DNA from: Hirsutella rhossiliensis
Lineage: Eukaryota > Ascomycota > Sordariomycetes > Hypocreales > Ophiocordycipitaceae
Assembly (NCBI RefSeq): GCF_020360975.1
Contig: NW_025408681.1
Coordinates: 1,736,001 to 1,800,000 of the forward strand
Direction of reading: 5' to 3'
DNA length: 64,000 nt
How positions within the stretch are numbered: the stretch's first letter is position 1; every line of letters begins with the position of its first letter. Both the position numbers and the translations under genes were made by a program. Below are positions 24,462 through 37,147 of the stretch, piece after piece. The notes under the pieces are model-generated. The model worked only from the letters and a program-made list of their open reading frames with translations. It had not been told where the DNA came from and did no database searches.

Positions 24462-27093
24462 CGCAATCGTGTTCCAGCCATCGAGACTTGGCAGCTAAAC
24501 GTGTTCACGAGACGAGCGGCTTTCCCGAACCCCAGCCCAGCGGTGTCTGGACATGCCTCAGCCTTCATCAGATGTGCCTTGCGTCGGCCTTTTTTTTTTC
24601 TTGTCCGCTGCGTGGGCGATGATGCTGCGCCGTGACCTCTGGATTGATGCGACGTACCGACGACGCTGCCAGTGGCTCCAGCGCACCGGGCAGCTGACCC
24701 AGTGACGCACTCCCCTGGGAGCCCCCTGGGAGAGTGCGCCAGATCTCTGCGAGCGCCGGCCGTGTGCGCCCATCGCCGCCATTCCGCCCCATGCGCACAG
24801 TCAGCGACTATCTCTGATCCGTCGTCACGCTTTCCCCCTGGACTTGCGGTCCCGAGATCATGGGGCTCTGCGTCGCGACAAGACGGGCGTGCTGCACAAA
24901 GAGGGTCTGCGACAGCCTCGAAACATGGCCCAGGTCACCTGGGACAGCTTGCAGCCCTTGTCCTTTGCGCACAACCCGGAGCTGCCGTATGGCATAGCAT
25001 CGGACGGCGACGGCCCCGACGAGTTGTTCGTCCGGACTCGTCGGCGCTTCCTTACAGTGGACGACGCCTGCAGGTCATTTCGCATTGACGCCTCTGCCGT
25101 CCCCCTACAGGCAAGATGACAGGCGAGATGCCATGGCTCTGGTGCGTGGAAGAAATTTTTCCTTCTTCGAGGGAGAAAAGAAACAGTCACCAGGGCACTG
25201 AACCAAGCTTGACAACTGCTAACGCTTTGCCCCTGGTTAGCCCTTTTGGCCCTCTCGTGACTGCCGTCTTCACCAGACCGGTATGCCCGCCGGTATGCTC
25301 CAGCTCTGCTCTACCATTACGATAGGTGACGGGTTACAAAAGAACTCTTGTGTTTTGGCTCCCAACACACAAGCGCTTGACACGTCAGATTTTCTTCAGC
25401 TCGGATTCGTCCCCTCGGTTGCTTTTTGTGCCCTGGTGATTGATTGCATCCAGGTCCAGGCTGCGGACCAGCTCCGCGCTCCCAACTGTCTGCACTCGCC
25501 TGAGACACCAGAGCGGTAAACGAGTTCGTGGGCGATGGCGCGAGCAAAATTGTAAATTGTCATTTCCCATCTCAACCTTGGCCCTGGTTCCGCGAACCCA
25601 ACTTTCGGGACCGCGGAAGTCGACCCGCTTCACCGCCAGCGGATGGCTTCCATCGATCTGCCTGCGCCAAGACAGTCATGGCTCAAAGGGCCCTGCGATG
25701 ACATGCCGTGCGGTATATTTACCGGTCACGGGCCGGCATCTGGTCGTACAGCAAGGTGCGGTAACCACGGGTGTCTATTCGTAAATGCATCGCATTACGG
25801 CTCTTGCCAGGCTTGACATGAGCCATCCGCAGGCAATGAGGCCCAGCTCGTTTGCGGCTTGTCGCGTGGTAAAGACGATGTAACGTGTCTATCCCGCGCG
25901 GGAGCCCCGACGATACGGGTCCTCACTTCCGACATGATCAAAGGGGCCAGGTGTTTGACGCGCATCGAGTATATTGTGCATTATTTCGACTCTCTGTCCG
26001 GATGCGGCGCATGCTGCGCTACGAGCATCCCTGGAGCGGCTTGGTTATCCGGGACGTGTCAACGATGGAAACGGCTTGCCCCTGGGGGGCGTGCATTCTC
26101 CGCACCGCCGGTATCCCGCTCGCCTGGTCCAACGACAGGCCGGTTTAATTAGTAGATAATTTCTTATTACATGAACCGACTTTTACTCAAATCCTCTCAT
26201 GTCCATGCCTATCCCCGACGTACAGATTTACTGGTGCAAAGACGTTGCAGAGAGCTGTTCTCTCCCCTTGTTGCATGCATCGAATGTTCCATCTTTAGAC
26301 GATGCAGTCATAATACGACTTGCCTGCATGATGGCTATACAGCATGTACGGACGGCTATTGGTGCATCAAGAGAGTGAGCATGGAGCAGCCCATCTCCCA
26401 ACCCATTCTTCTCCTTTCTACGGTGAGGGTGCTGCGGCATGCTTCTTTATTATCAGGGCGAAGAAACGGCCGCAGTGGAGAGACCGTCAGCCCCCGCGGC
26501 AGGCGGGTGGCGCCGTGTCATTGGGGTGTCATGAGGGGATGCCATTGGTGACGGTACGCCGGGCCCCTGTTCCCCGGACTTGCTAGCCTGCCCCGAGTGC
26601 CTGGAACTTGGGCCGCTACGAGCAGCGAACCACCCTCCCGCGTGGCTTGCGGTGGTGGTCGTGGCCGCAAGACGGGAGGCAGCCTGTCGAGGGCGTTGGG
26701 AGGGTAAGGCATCTTAGTGGAGGCGAGCCAGTATCTTGGATGAGACTTCCATGATGGCCTTGACCAATTCACGACTCTGGGCATCGAAGAAGCTGAAGAA
26801 AAGAAGGGTTGAAGAGAGACGGCGGCATTGGAACCCAGACATGAGCCCGGAAGGCGCTCGGCATTCGCCAGCGTGCAGCTGCGTGCGCAACTCGGCCCAT
26901 CCCTTGTACATACAGTATCTGCATATGGTATCTGCTTACAGCAGTCAGTCGGTCGAGGCCCTTGGCCGATGCCCCCAATGGCGCCAATGCCAACGACGGG
27001 ATGGACCCTGCCGCCAGACATCCGGGTCGCCGCCGCGGCAGAAGTGAAGCAAGACATGGTACGAAAAGAAGGAAGCAAAACGAAACAACGAGG

Positions 27094-27120
27094 AGAAGAG
27101 AAGAGAAGAGAAGAGAAGAG
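27094..27120. repeat. AAGAG pentanucleotide microsatellite
   Basis: About five perfect units of AAGAG within a purine-rich tract of roughly 27060-27120. Confidence 0.85.
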
Positions 27121-30100
27121 TATGCACAGTGTGTCAGCCACCTTTGATTGCGGCAAGAGAAAGCAAGCTCTCTCGACACTGTCAGATGAGCGTCAGCCCG
27201 ACGAATGGGAAGCAGAGCCTCCAAGCCACGCGAGCGTCGACGGCGCCCACCGCCGTTCGGTGAGGGGAATGTCAAGCGCGCGCACTCTGGAGGGTCACCC
27301 GCTCGCCCGGCCCCTGGCTCCGCGTAACTCGCCTGTCGCTGCCCGGCCGGGGGTTTTTCATTAGCGCTACTACGGAGTAGTATGTACTGTATGTACTGCA
27401 AGAACGCTGCCCTAAGACCGCTGCCCTAAGACCCCTGGAGAGCTTCCGGGGGTTCCCACTCAGGCGGGACGTGAGAGAAGCCGACAAGCGCGCCCCGACG
27501 CCCGGAGTTTTTGGTTTCTTCACAGGGGAGCGTGCAGCTGTGTATGCGCTTGTCTTTTGTCGTGCGGTTCTCGCGCAGTTCTTCTCCTGTCCACTGAGGG
27601 CCCGAGGCGTCGGTTGGCCCCGTCCCCCGTGTCGGCCACCGCCATCGCTCTTGGGCGGGGTGGGCCGCCTCCGACCCGGCACTTGGACCGCGCGCGAGTG
27701 TAAATCTCATCATCTACGACAATGCACTAGGGAGCAGCAGCACAGGTACTCTAGGCCCAATGCGCAGTGCCTTACTAACCCCATGGACGTTGGATATGCC
27801 AAGGCTGTGCGGCCGCCGACGACGGGAGGGGGCGCGAGCTGCGCCATCAGCCCCGAGTGACTGGAACGATCTTTTCTTGACTCTCGGTCGTGGATAGTCA
27901 TTTACGACAGATTATTGCGAGAGCAAAGAGGGGAGGGGTGAAAGAAAAGGGGGGTGTCAGATCCCCGATCCAGCCACGGCAGAGCTCCCCGTCTCACCCC
28001 CTGCGAGTCCCGGCGCGGCGGAACAGCAAGCGGGAGCGTGTCTTTGGCCCCAATGAGGCGCCTCTTCCTGGTCAAAGTACTTCTTTTCTTTTGGTGAGCT
28101 CCCATTCTCCCCTTGGGGCGCTGTCTCACACGCCTCCCCTCGTCTCTCGCATTCATCAAGGGCTTGCTTTTTTGTTTTCTCGAGAAAACGATTCCTTTCC
28201 GCTTTGGCAATGCGGAGGAGGCGCAAAGCAAGGGGGGACACGCCAGCATCGAAATGATATCATGTGCCTCGCAGGGCCTTTCCCCCTTGCCCGCACCAGG
28301 CACGTCGCGGGACCCCAGACTGCGTAGCATTGGAGCCATGTGCAGAGGTAGGCCATGGTGATTTTTCTTTTCGGCCACTCTGCCTTGCCCCATCCCCCTC
28401 TGCGGCGCAGGTGCCCGCCCGGCTGAGGATGTTGGGAGGGCATCTCGGCCTATTCTTGTCGTTGCTCGGACTCTACACTGTGGCACCGCCTCAAACCTGT
28501 ATTGCTTGGAATAGTTATTGCGTCGCAAGGTTGGGAAGCATCGGGCGAGGTGTGGACGGACGGCGACGGCCCGCCACAGCCAGGGCGAAGGGACGATGCA
28601 GTGACGGCCCCACGACGGCCCGAACTGTGCTAGCAGGATGGTTGTGGACAATTTGCAACGGGAGGCCTTTCTGGTTGGACGGCAGCCGAGGTTCAAGGGC
28701 TCCCTTGGCGAAGCGCGCGTTCCTGCATCGCCGGGCTACTGGTGCGAGACGGAGGCCATCTTTGCTTCCTTTACATGTACTGTACTGTATGTATGTACAC
28801 GGAGACGATTAAAAATGCTGCTCCGTATAGGACGAGATACAGCACGTAGGTGGAAAGCGGCGTGTTTCAGATGCCAGGTACGAAGAAAGAATTAGCCATC
28901 GCCGGCACGCCGTGCTTCTTCTTCCTCGGCGCCAAAAACAAAAACACACCCCGTTGGTAGCGCCTCCCGACAAAGGTCGGCACCGCAAGCAGCGACCGGA
29001 CCTGGGCACGGGCAGCTTCTCCCCCCAATGCGACACGCCCTCCCCCTTTTGCTTGCTTTTTGCTCAAATGGGCACGCGAAAAAGGGGGGTGGGGGATGAA
29101 ACGGGCGACGGGAACCGGGCTATTTCCTCTAATATCTTGTGGTATCGGGTGGGAAAGAGGCCGAGTTGCTGGCCGCTATCACCTGTCACAATGCGATGGG
29201 TTGCTTTGTGGTGCGTGCGCATGCGAAGCGCAGTGACACACCATCCAATGTCTAAATTGCCCTGGCTCATCATAGGTAGTGCTGCTGCCAGCCATCTTTA
29301 CGCCGCAAAATAGCGAGACCAGACAGGAAGCGAGTTTCCTACAAGCCGCACGCTACTGGCCGGGCGTCGTTGCCACATACCCAAGCCACGTACCATCATC
29401 ATCGGCGGGTTCGGTGAGTAAAACGAAGGCGCCGGCACGAGACGGCCGTGTAAGGACGACCCGAGATGGCGTCTAAGACGGGCTGGTGGGCCGGTGCGCT
29501 GGACGTCGGGCCAAAGCTCAAGGAGTCAAAGAGAACACAAGTGTCGTCACTGCCGGTCCTCGGCCGCAGGAATGGGAGGGCGTGGTGAGAAGGGGGTGGG
29601 GAGCGGCGACAAAAAGAAATAGGCGACAAGAATTCCAGCCTTTATTCTATTCATGCTGGCGGCGTCGGGCCTACAGAGAGGCATGCGGGGGAGGGAGAAG
29701 GTGCTCAGATCCCCAGATAAGCGAGCGTCTTTTTCCCCAGACGGTCGGGCCTGGCCTGGCTGAGGTGACACGGCCGGGGGAGGCTGGAGAAGTTGGAGGG
29801 CGAGACAAAGAATGGGGGGCAAAGGGAGAAGGGGGGGTGGACTGCGCAGCCTGTATGTACGCTCGAGCGGGCGGTTGAGGGCGAGGCAGGTAAGGGAGAA
29901 ATGGATGAAAGCTGTCCTCTGAGAAATGACTTTTGACGAGGAAAATAAACGAATATTGATTTCTTTATTTTTTTGCTGTCTTGCAATTTTGTTCCTGCGT
30001 CGTTTTCCCTGGTCACGCGGGATAGGGTCGGTCCATGGGAAAGAAACAAAGCGCATTTCTCGAGAAATGGCACGGGCAATGACTGGTGGCGCAAGCAGTG

Positions 30101-31801
30101 CGCCTTCTGGTCCATCTAGCCAGGAGCCGCAATACATTACACCTGGCAATTGACCTATACTTCTTTACTATTCATGGCCTCTTCCCAAAAGCCGGCCGTT
30201 TCGTCCAAAACCCTGTATCAACACCGAGGCAAAGACACCGGCTGGCTACTTCTCCAACCATGCACACACGCACCATGCTCGTTGGAATCGGAAAAATAAA
30301 GCTCGGGTACGCTTACGGTCACAGGACAGACGGGGAAAAAAAGTTGTCAAGCACAACGAGCCTCGGTAACTATCCCTGCCTTTGTCCGGCCAAGCCACCC
30401 GGCCACCTGTCTCTGGCCGACGGGGGTTGAAAGGCGGGGGAGGCGTCAAGTGACGAGTCCAGGCGTCTTTCTCGGGGCTTTCCGTGTAAGAAAGATGGGA
30501 ATGGGGGGGCAAGCAAGCTCATGCCTTGATTGTATGTAAGGCAGTATGAACGTACTCGGTGTCGGTGCATCACCGCCTTGGGAGTCACAGAAATACAGCT
30601 TCCAGCAAACAAAAGATCTGTGTGACAGCGTACAATATAAAGTGTGCAGGCAAGTAAATGCGGTAATATTGCGCCGCATGACCTTGGCCAGACGAGTCCC
30701 ACAGAACTTTCGAAGACGCATGAAAGGGCCAAACCCCCACGCGTGACCGAGCAAGAAAGAGGAGAAGGACCCTGAAAAGTGAAATCCTCCCGACTTGAAG
30801 GAGGGGAAGGGGGGGGAGGGAAGTCCGACTACTGAATGACAGGCGCCCATGCCTGGGGCTCCTTTGTAGCATGAGGGGGGGTGGTACGACGTGGCCATGG
30901 AATGACTGCGCCTTGGCCACTCTGCTCTGTAATTACACATATCTCTTTTCGGCCTCATACACAGAAAGGGTCCGCTCTGCTGTCAGCGGAAGAAAGGGAC
31001 GACGAAGCCGTCACGCGGCACATGTGCTCTCGGTCGCGGACCCAGACCGACGGCCCATCGGACCCTGCATAAACCATCTCCGGCGGTTGTGCTGCTTCTC
31101 ATGGTCGCAGCAGCAGCAGCAGCAGACACGGTCACACCTCAGCCGGGAGAGCCAGGAGACGTCGTCACTCCGGTGGCCGCGCCGGGGATCCGCTCGCGTA
31201 CGGACCGTGCAGGGCGGGGACCCGACGACGGCCACGGCGAGGACAACTGCAACGGTTGCCTCGTGCGCTTTACAATGCAGTTGGCTCGTGGGGAACACAC
31301 GATTCCAAGTGTACTGGATGACCTACTGTTGGTCGGATGCTCACGCCACGTCTGCACATACATTGGATGTAGGGCCTCGGACTGCGCGGCTGGCTCACTC
31401 GGCCTAATTATACCAAGTTACATGCTGCCTACCTGATGAACTTAGATTGGCTGACTGCTACGGTGCAGTTGCGAGCAACATTCCCGGCATATACATACTG
31501 TAGGGTCATGTTTGCATGTGCGTGACGGGCTATGCCATTGCCGGTTCGTCTCATGGTTCCGCTCTTCGTGACCATCCGTTACGGAGGGCGTGTGGCTGTA
31601 TACTTCAAGTACTCACGAAACTGTAGCGGATAGCCGGTCAGTAGGGTATTTGATATTCGGATGTGCTCTTTATTAATAGGAAAGGGCGTCTGGTCCTGGT
31701 ATGGAAGTTCGGGGTTGAGGGCCCGAGGCGACAGCTGTTTTCGCCCCCTTGGAGGGAGGTGGAGCCGCGCCGAGAACCCGCAAAAGGTACGAGGGGAGCC
31801 T

Positions 31802-31846
31802 GATGGCCTGGAGTCCGATGGCCTGGAGTCCGATGGCCTGGAGTCT
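31802..31846. repeat. 15-bp tandem repeat, three copies
   Basis: The unit GATGGCCTGGAGTCC occurs three times, the last with one changed base. It would add a five-residue repeat in any frame, but the flanks do not look coding. Confidence 0.85.
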
Positions 31847-33391
31847 GCTGTACAAATACTGCTGTACCGTATGTGTAATAGCCTCAGTTTGGCAAAGGCC
31901 ATTAGCCTTCGTGGTGGCATCCGATGCACTCGGCGTCTCGCCCAAGGTGCGGCAACAGAATCGGACCCAACGTTGCACATGGAGCTGTTCATGTGTTTCC
32001 TGCACCGTGAACGGACAAGAGCATCATGCGCAAAGCGCAAGACCGGCCATTCTACGGTGCATCGATGCGCGGCCGGTGGAAACATCCGTCTTGGCTCAGG
32101 CGGATGCTTGTCAACAATGCGGCGGTATCTCTCCACGCAAAACGGCGTAGCCAGTACATGCTATCTATCTGTGGGTACGAATACCTCGAGACAGATGTGG
32201 TATCCTCTACCCTCGGCTTCTCGTCCATGCTACGAGCACGCCCCGGTTATATCAGATGGGGCTATTCGTTTATTATTGGATGGGGCCAATGTCGAATCCT
32301 TCTTGCAGTCTTCCGTGCATGTTGCCGGGAACAAGAGAAGAGAACGGTCGAGTCAAGGCAACGGGGGGGTTCTACCTGTAACCATTCGGGGTTGTTGAGA
32401 TTACAGCCATGATCTAGACCATCCGGTAGGCTTTTGCATCAATGTCATGCCTCATCTCCCTCTATTGCAGAATGTACCGATTTAGAGCACCAAATTCTGT
32501 CTTCACTCCGCAATCCAGACCCATCCAGACCCACGTGAAGAAAAAGTCGTCAAAGGTGGACTCCGGTCAGAGGGCGCGACTGCAAAAGTCTCCAGTCTTT
32601 ACAATGGATATGTAAGAAATCGCCAATGACTTTAAAGATATAAAAAAGGGATAAATTCATAAGAGGTAAGGGGACAAAGCATGCAATCTCGGTCCAACTT
32701 TCTCCATCCACGATCCACATAAAGGTTGAGAAATAACACAAGCACGCCCGGGTCGTTGTTCCACTCTGGAACGGAGACGTGCCCGTGCTTTCGGGCCTTT
32801 GCTGCCGCCTCCCACCTCGGACCCGGGATACGGAACTGGGGCCGTCGCGCGCGCAAACGAGCATTGTGTCGAACTTTCGCTCTACACTGGGGTAGAAAGA
32901 GGAGGACGGACGAAACAAGCCCGGCCCGAGGCAGCCGCCCATGTCTCTGCCTCAAACCCTCCCTCCCTCGTCTCGGTTGCCAACGGTTTACAGCTGCTGC
33001 TGCCAAGCACAGTATACTGGCAGGAGGGACATTATGTGCGTTGCCCGTTTGCTAGCCATCCGTCTGTCGACGACGATAACACGTCGATGTATAGGGTAGC
33101 CAAGAATCATTGTCCTAACGTATCCGTAGATTGAACCATGCACGTGAGGCTTCACCCCGCCTTTCAGTGAACCCCCCTCCCTCCCCTTGCTTTGCATGTG
33201 GCTGCTGCAGCCTGCAGAGACGCTCCTCGTCGTCGATGGCTTCTCGCCTTGAATGCGGACATGGAGGCCTCAGCCAGCAGCTCTTTCGCCCACCAAGGCT
33301 GTGTCGCAATCTACGCTCGGGCACGCAGCCCATGCACGACGAGGCAAGGCACCGCCGTCCCACGTCCCTGGATTTGGGGTCCCGTTCCCCC

Positions 33392-33440
33392 GATGGATGG
33401 ATGAATGGATGGATGGATGGATAATTAGATGGATGGACAG
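33392..33440. repeat. ATGG tetranucleotide microsatellite
   Basis: GATG units are repeated with a few interruptions, followed by related GGACAGACGGACG sequence. Simple repeat in non-coding DNA. Confidence 0.85.
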
Positions 33441-36400
33441 ACGGACGAAGGAAAGAAAGAGAAAGGGGAAGACGAAACCATCACGATACGTACCCGCCCT
33501 TCCTCCGTGTGCGGCGAGCGAAACCGGCCGCAGGAATTCTGTTGCGCGCACGATGCCACAAGGCAGAAAAGCAAGCGAGAGCGAGGTCATGCGCCGGGTG
33601 CGCTGAGCTGTCATACCCGTGACATCGCAAAGGATCGACGCCCAAGCATTGGATTGGGCACGCACCTCGACGGGCGGATGCAGGGCCGCCACGACGATTT
33701 CGGATTCCCCCAGGACCCGAAGCCGAGACGGGACCACCTACTAGCCGCCGCAAGTCTGCTCAAGTGACCGGCTACGTGGCAGCTCTGAGGCTGGTGCGTA
33801 ATGTCTCATCGCGGGGGGCGTGTCAACGACAATCAGGGACGGCAAGACTGCATGTCTTGAGTACCGACGGTCCTCAACGACGGCGTCGTCTCCCCTACGG
33901 ACACGGCAAAAGCCGCGGTGACGGTGACGGCTTTTGCAGTATGCAAATCACTTGGTCACGCACCTCGGATACGCATATACATACATACATACTCCGTACA
34001 TGTGTGCGTACGTGTATATTGTGCGTCAAATCCGTACATACATTGTACGTGCCGTCCGATGCTCGCCAAGGCCATGCTGCCCTCTTCCGAAAAGCAAATA
34101 GTGCCGTGACAACAACCCTTGGACACGGGATGGAAGCTTAACATCTCTGACCGCCAACGCGGACTGAGCCGGCCGGCGCGGTGAGGAGCAGCATCGAGGG
34201 CATCGAATGCCGCGGCATGGTGGGCGTGGCGCGCGACTGCTGACCCCCGTCAGCATTTGACTGTGCGTCTGCAGCGTCCCGGCAAACAAGGCCGCTCGAC
34301 GATCCCAGGCTCTGGGCTGCATTACGAGAGGGCTTGGTGCCAAAGAGGCCCGCTCTGCAAAAAGCAAACGACAGGCCAGCATCGTCGTCGCAATGACCGG
34401 CCAACGACAGCCAATTCAAATCTTTAACCCGTCCCCCACGCGCACGGCTCGAATCCCCATGTCCAGAGCGGCGACCAGAGCAACAAGGGTACTTGGCCGG
34501 TATGGCCCCCTTGCCGTCCCGGTTGTGGCGGTGGGAGGACGCCACGTCGCCAACGAGAAAAGCTGATGTCGGCCGCCTCCGGTCACTTCACCTCTTCCGG
34601 CCGAACCGTTTGCGTCAAGGGCTTCCCGCCTTGTTGGACACATACAACAACCTGAGTCGCAGAGGGATGCAGTCGACAAGGAGCTGTCAGCGAACACGGG
34701 TTCCCCCATAGCCCATAGCGCCATGCCCCCGGCGCAAAGTGAGTCAAAGGTGTTGGGCAGCGTGTCTGGAACTTATTTCGGACGACCAGGTGCACATGTG
34801 CCATTTGACAAGAAGGAACAAAGAATCCAGATTCTTCCCCTCCCTCCAGTCCGGTCCTCGTGCGCCCGCTAGCCCTCGAGGCCGATGTGACGGGGCCGAT
34901 CCAACTTTGGCGACTTCAAAACCTGAGGCTGGCCAATAGAGGCCTCATAAGTGGACAAGGGCATCCCCCCCGCCTCCTTGGTAGGCCGGCGAGATGCCGT
35001 TCGCGTAGCCTAAGCAGGCAGACGCACCACCCGCACGCCACGCGGCTGAAGGACCGTGGCAGCGTGGCCACCATGAGACCCTTGTCAGCCCGGACCCCTG
35101 AATGACAACCCCCCAGACCAAAGGCCCATCGCTCCATCAGGCACCGGTCTGGGGACTCATGCGCAGCTCGCAGGCACGTGAGGGCCATGACCATGCTTAA
35201 CGGAAGGAGGCGTGTGAGAGTGTGCGTATGCCTATTTATCTCCCGTGTGTGCAATGTTGCGTGAAATAGGAGTCTATGGGGACCCCAGACGGGCTCGAGG
35301 CACTGGAAACGGGCAGTGCCTAGGCCATGAATGCTGGGACTATTCTTGATCTGCGCCGCGGCGCTGGCCACTGGCCACGGGGGTATACATGGGCATGCAA
35401 GTCGTCGGCTGGTCTTGAGGAGGGCCACCGCGTGCGATGAGCACACTGAAAGGGGACAAAGGGGGCACGAAAACAAAACAAAGCACACTCGTGTCTCTCC
35501 GTGGCCACCACCACCTCCATGGATGTATGCCGTTCCGTCTTGTCCTACCGGACCGACCCCAGCTAGTCTGAGGTCGGTCAGGCCTACGTACCGGCGAGTG
35601 CCTGCATAGGCATAGCCACGACGATACCGGCGTCCTCGAACGGAAACGGCTTTCTTGTTTGCCGCTTCATAGCGCGAGAATGTATGTATGCGCATACACC
35701 TGCTACTCCGCTATACAGTCGTGATGCGGAGAGCTGGGGAAGTTGTGGGGCGACACGGGGTGGCCTGGTGCATATGATAAGATCCAAGTTGGGGATCCGT
35801 CTTACAGTACTTGCTCACAACGACAACGCGTAGATTTGATTGCCATCTTTATCGTCCTTTTCCTTGCTGATATTTCTTGTCCTCTATTTCGCAGAGGAAC
35901 TTTTTCACCGCTTACACCCCCCTCGCACAGTCAAGGCTGTTTGTCCAGCTGCAGCGTCCATCTGGTCCAAACAGAGTGCCTCGAGGGGCGACAAGGCTCA
36001 GTCAGCTCCATCGAGCGCCGACGCGAGCTCTCCGTGTAACTGACAGTCACCCAGGGCCCGTTGCTGACATGACGAACAGGAAGGTCACATGGACGCAACA
36101 AAAAGGGGGTGAAGGACAGGGCATTCGGGGCATCGGAGATGGTGGCGGTATTCGCCAAGAACAAGACGCTTTATGGATACAGAGTACTGTACACTCTGCT
36201 TATATGCGTCGTGGTGTCCGATGCCCTTGTCTGTTACAATCCCCCCTATAATCTCGGCTAGACCCCGAAGCAGTTGTGTTAGAACGTAGGTCCTACGGCT
36301 TGCCTGATAGGATAAAGGCACGGTAAAACAAGGACTGATTATTGAGATTTAAGACGTAAAAAGGGTTTCTATACCTATATAACTTTGTACAAACAGGGGA

Positions 36401-36679
36401 GGTTCAGTGTCAAGCAGCAGCGAGGCTTTACCGAGAGCATATAATGCACTTATACAGCAACTTGGATGTGGGATGCTTACATTCCGAGAGCTTAGCCAAT
36501 GATGCAAGTAAACAGTGCCACTTGTTTAGGAAGACGCATTCTAGTTACATTTATCAGGCTAAATACCAGAACACTCAGGACGGACTACTCAAAGAAGCAA
36601 ACAGAGAGACACCCCCACCTCTTCACCTTTTCGGCAGATAATAGCAGATATGTCCATGATCCATCTCCCGACACCGTAC

Positions 36680-37147
36680 CTATTTAGCACACAGGGTCAA
36701 GGTGACATCTGCGTCCGCGTTGCAGGTCTTGACCTGGCTACCAGCCGGCGGAACTCCATCCTTCCAAGTAATGACTCCGCAATCGGGATTCTTGCTGGCC
36801 TCAACAAGCTTGTGGCCTTTGAAAGCGTCGCCGAAAACATCGCTCAAGTCGTACCAGATGGTGTTGCCATCGAGATTGTAGGCGAATACAGTCTGCGGCT
36901 TCCCGGTGTACAAGCCGTCAGGCTCAATGGTGATTTTGATGGCTCGGCCTCCGGTCTTTGGGTCCCGGGTGAATCGCTCGCTGTAGCTGCCGCCGCTGTT
37001 TATTGTGTTTGCCGGCGAGACGGCGCTGCCCACGGACCAGGCAGTCACGGAAAAGGAGCAGTTGTTCACCACGCGCGCGTTGCCGGCAGCCGAGGCAAGG
37101 GGGGCCACGGCGGCTCCGGCAGCGAGGATGTAAGCGCTGTTGACCAT
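36680..37147 (-). CDS. BYS1-family small secreted protein
   Basis: Single-exon gene of 155 residues. The ATG at 37147 is chosen; the open frame extends two codons upstream only by a TTG. Residues 1 to about 20 form a typical signal peptide (hydrophobic core ILAAGAAVAPLASA, cleavage likely near A20-A21), so the product is predicted to be secreted. The mature part contains GNARVVNNCSFSVTAW, KITIEPDGLY, QTVFAYNL, IWYDLSDVFGDAF and the C-terminal TLTLC, the pattern of the BYS1 family, first described as a yeast-phase-specific protein of Blastomyces. Four cysteines (C30 and those in PDCG, KTCN and TLCAK) could form two disulfides. The length is normal for the family. Its biochemical function is unknown; members are often regulated by growth phase or host contact. 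It lies in a gene-poor part of the window. Confidence 0.9.
   Translation of the reverse strand: MVNSAYILAAGAAVAPLASAAGNARVVNNCSFSVTAWSVGSAVSPANTINSGGSYSERFTRDPKTGGRAIKITIEPDGLYTGKPQTVFAYNLDGNTIWYDLSDVFGDAFKGHKLVEASKNPDCGVITWKDGVPPAGSQVKTCNADADVTLTLCAK

Larger units (their letters stand above)
22905..36679. other. 13.8-kb stretch without a recognisable gene
   Basis: Upstream of the GATA_AreA/DUF3295 gene and downstream of the BYS1 gene. It contains two separate 15-bp tandem repeats (24421-24461 and 31802-31846), an AAGAG microsatellite (27094-27120), an ATGG-type repeat (33392-33440) and two exact TACGGAGTA/TACTCCGTA words (27371, 33990). A GTAC-rich cluster lies near 23521-23680, about 0.6-0.8 kb upstream of the 22904 start codon. 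No open frame shows a domain I recognise. Confidence 0.55.

Noticed and set aside
24925..25119. Small plus-strand frame of 64 codons starting MAQVTWDSLQ
   Set aside because: It looks mildly protein-like but is short, has no homologue I recognise and no clear promoter or splice context.
35331..35609. Plus-strand frame with a signal-peptide-like start
   Set aside because: Only the first 15 residues are hydrophobic; the rest is low-complexity and cysteine-poor, so I do not call a secreted protein.
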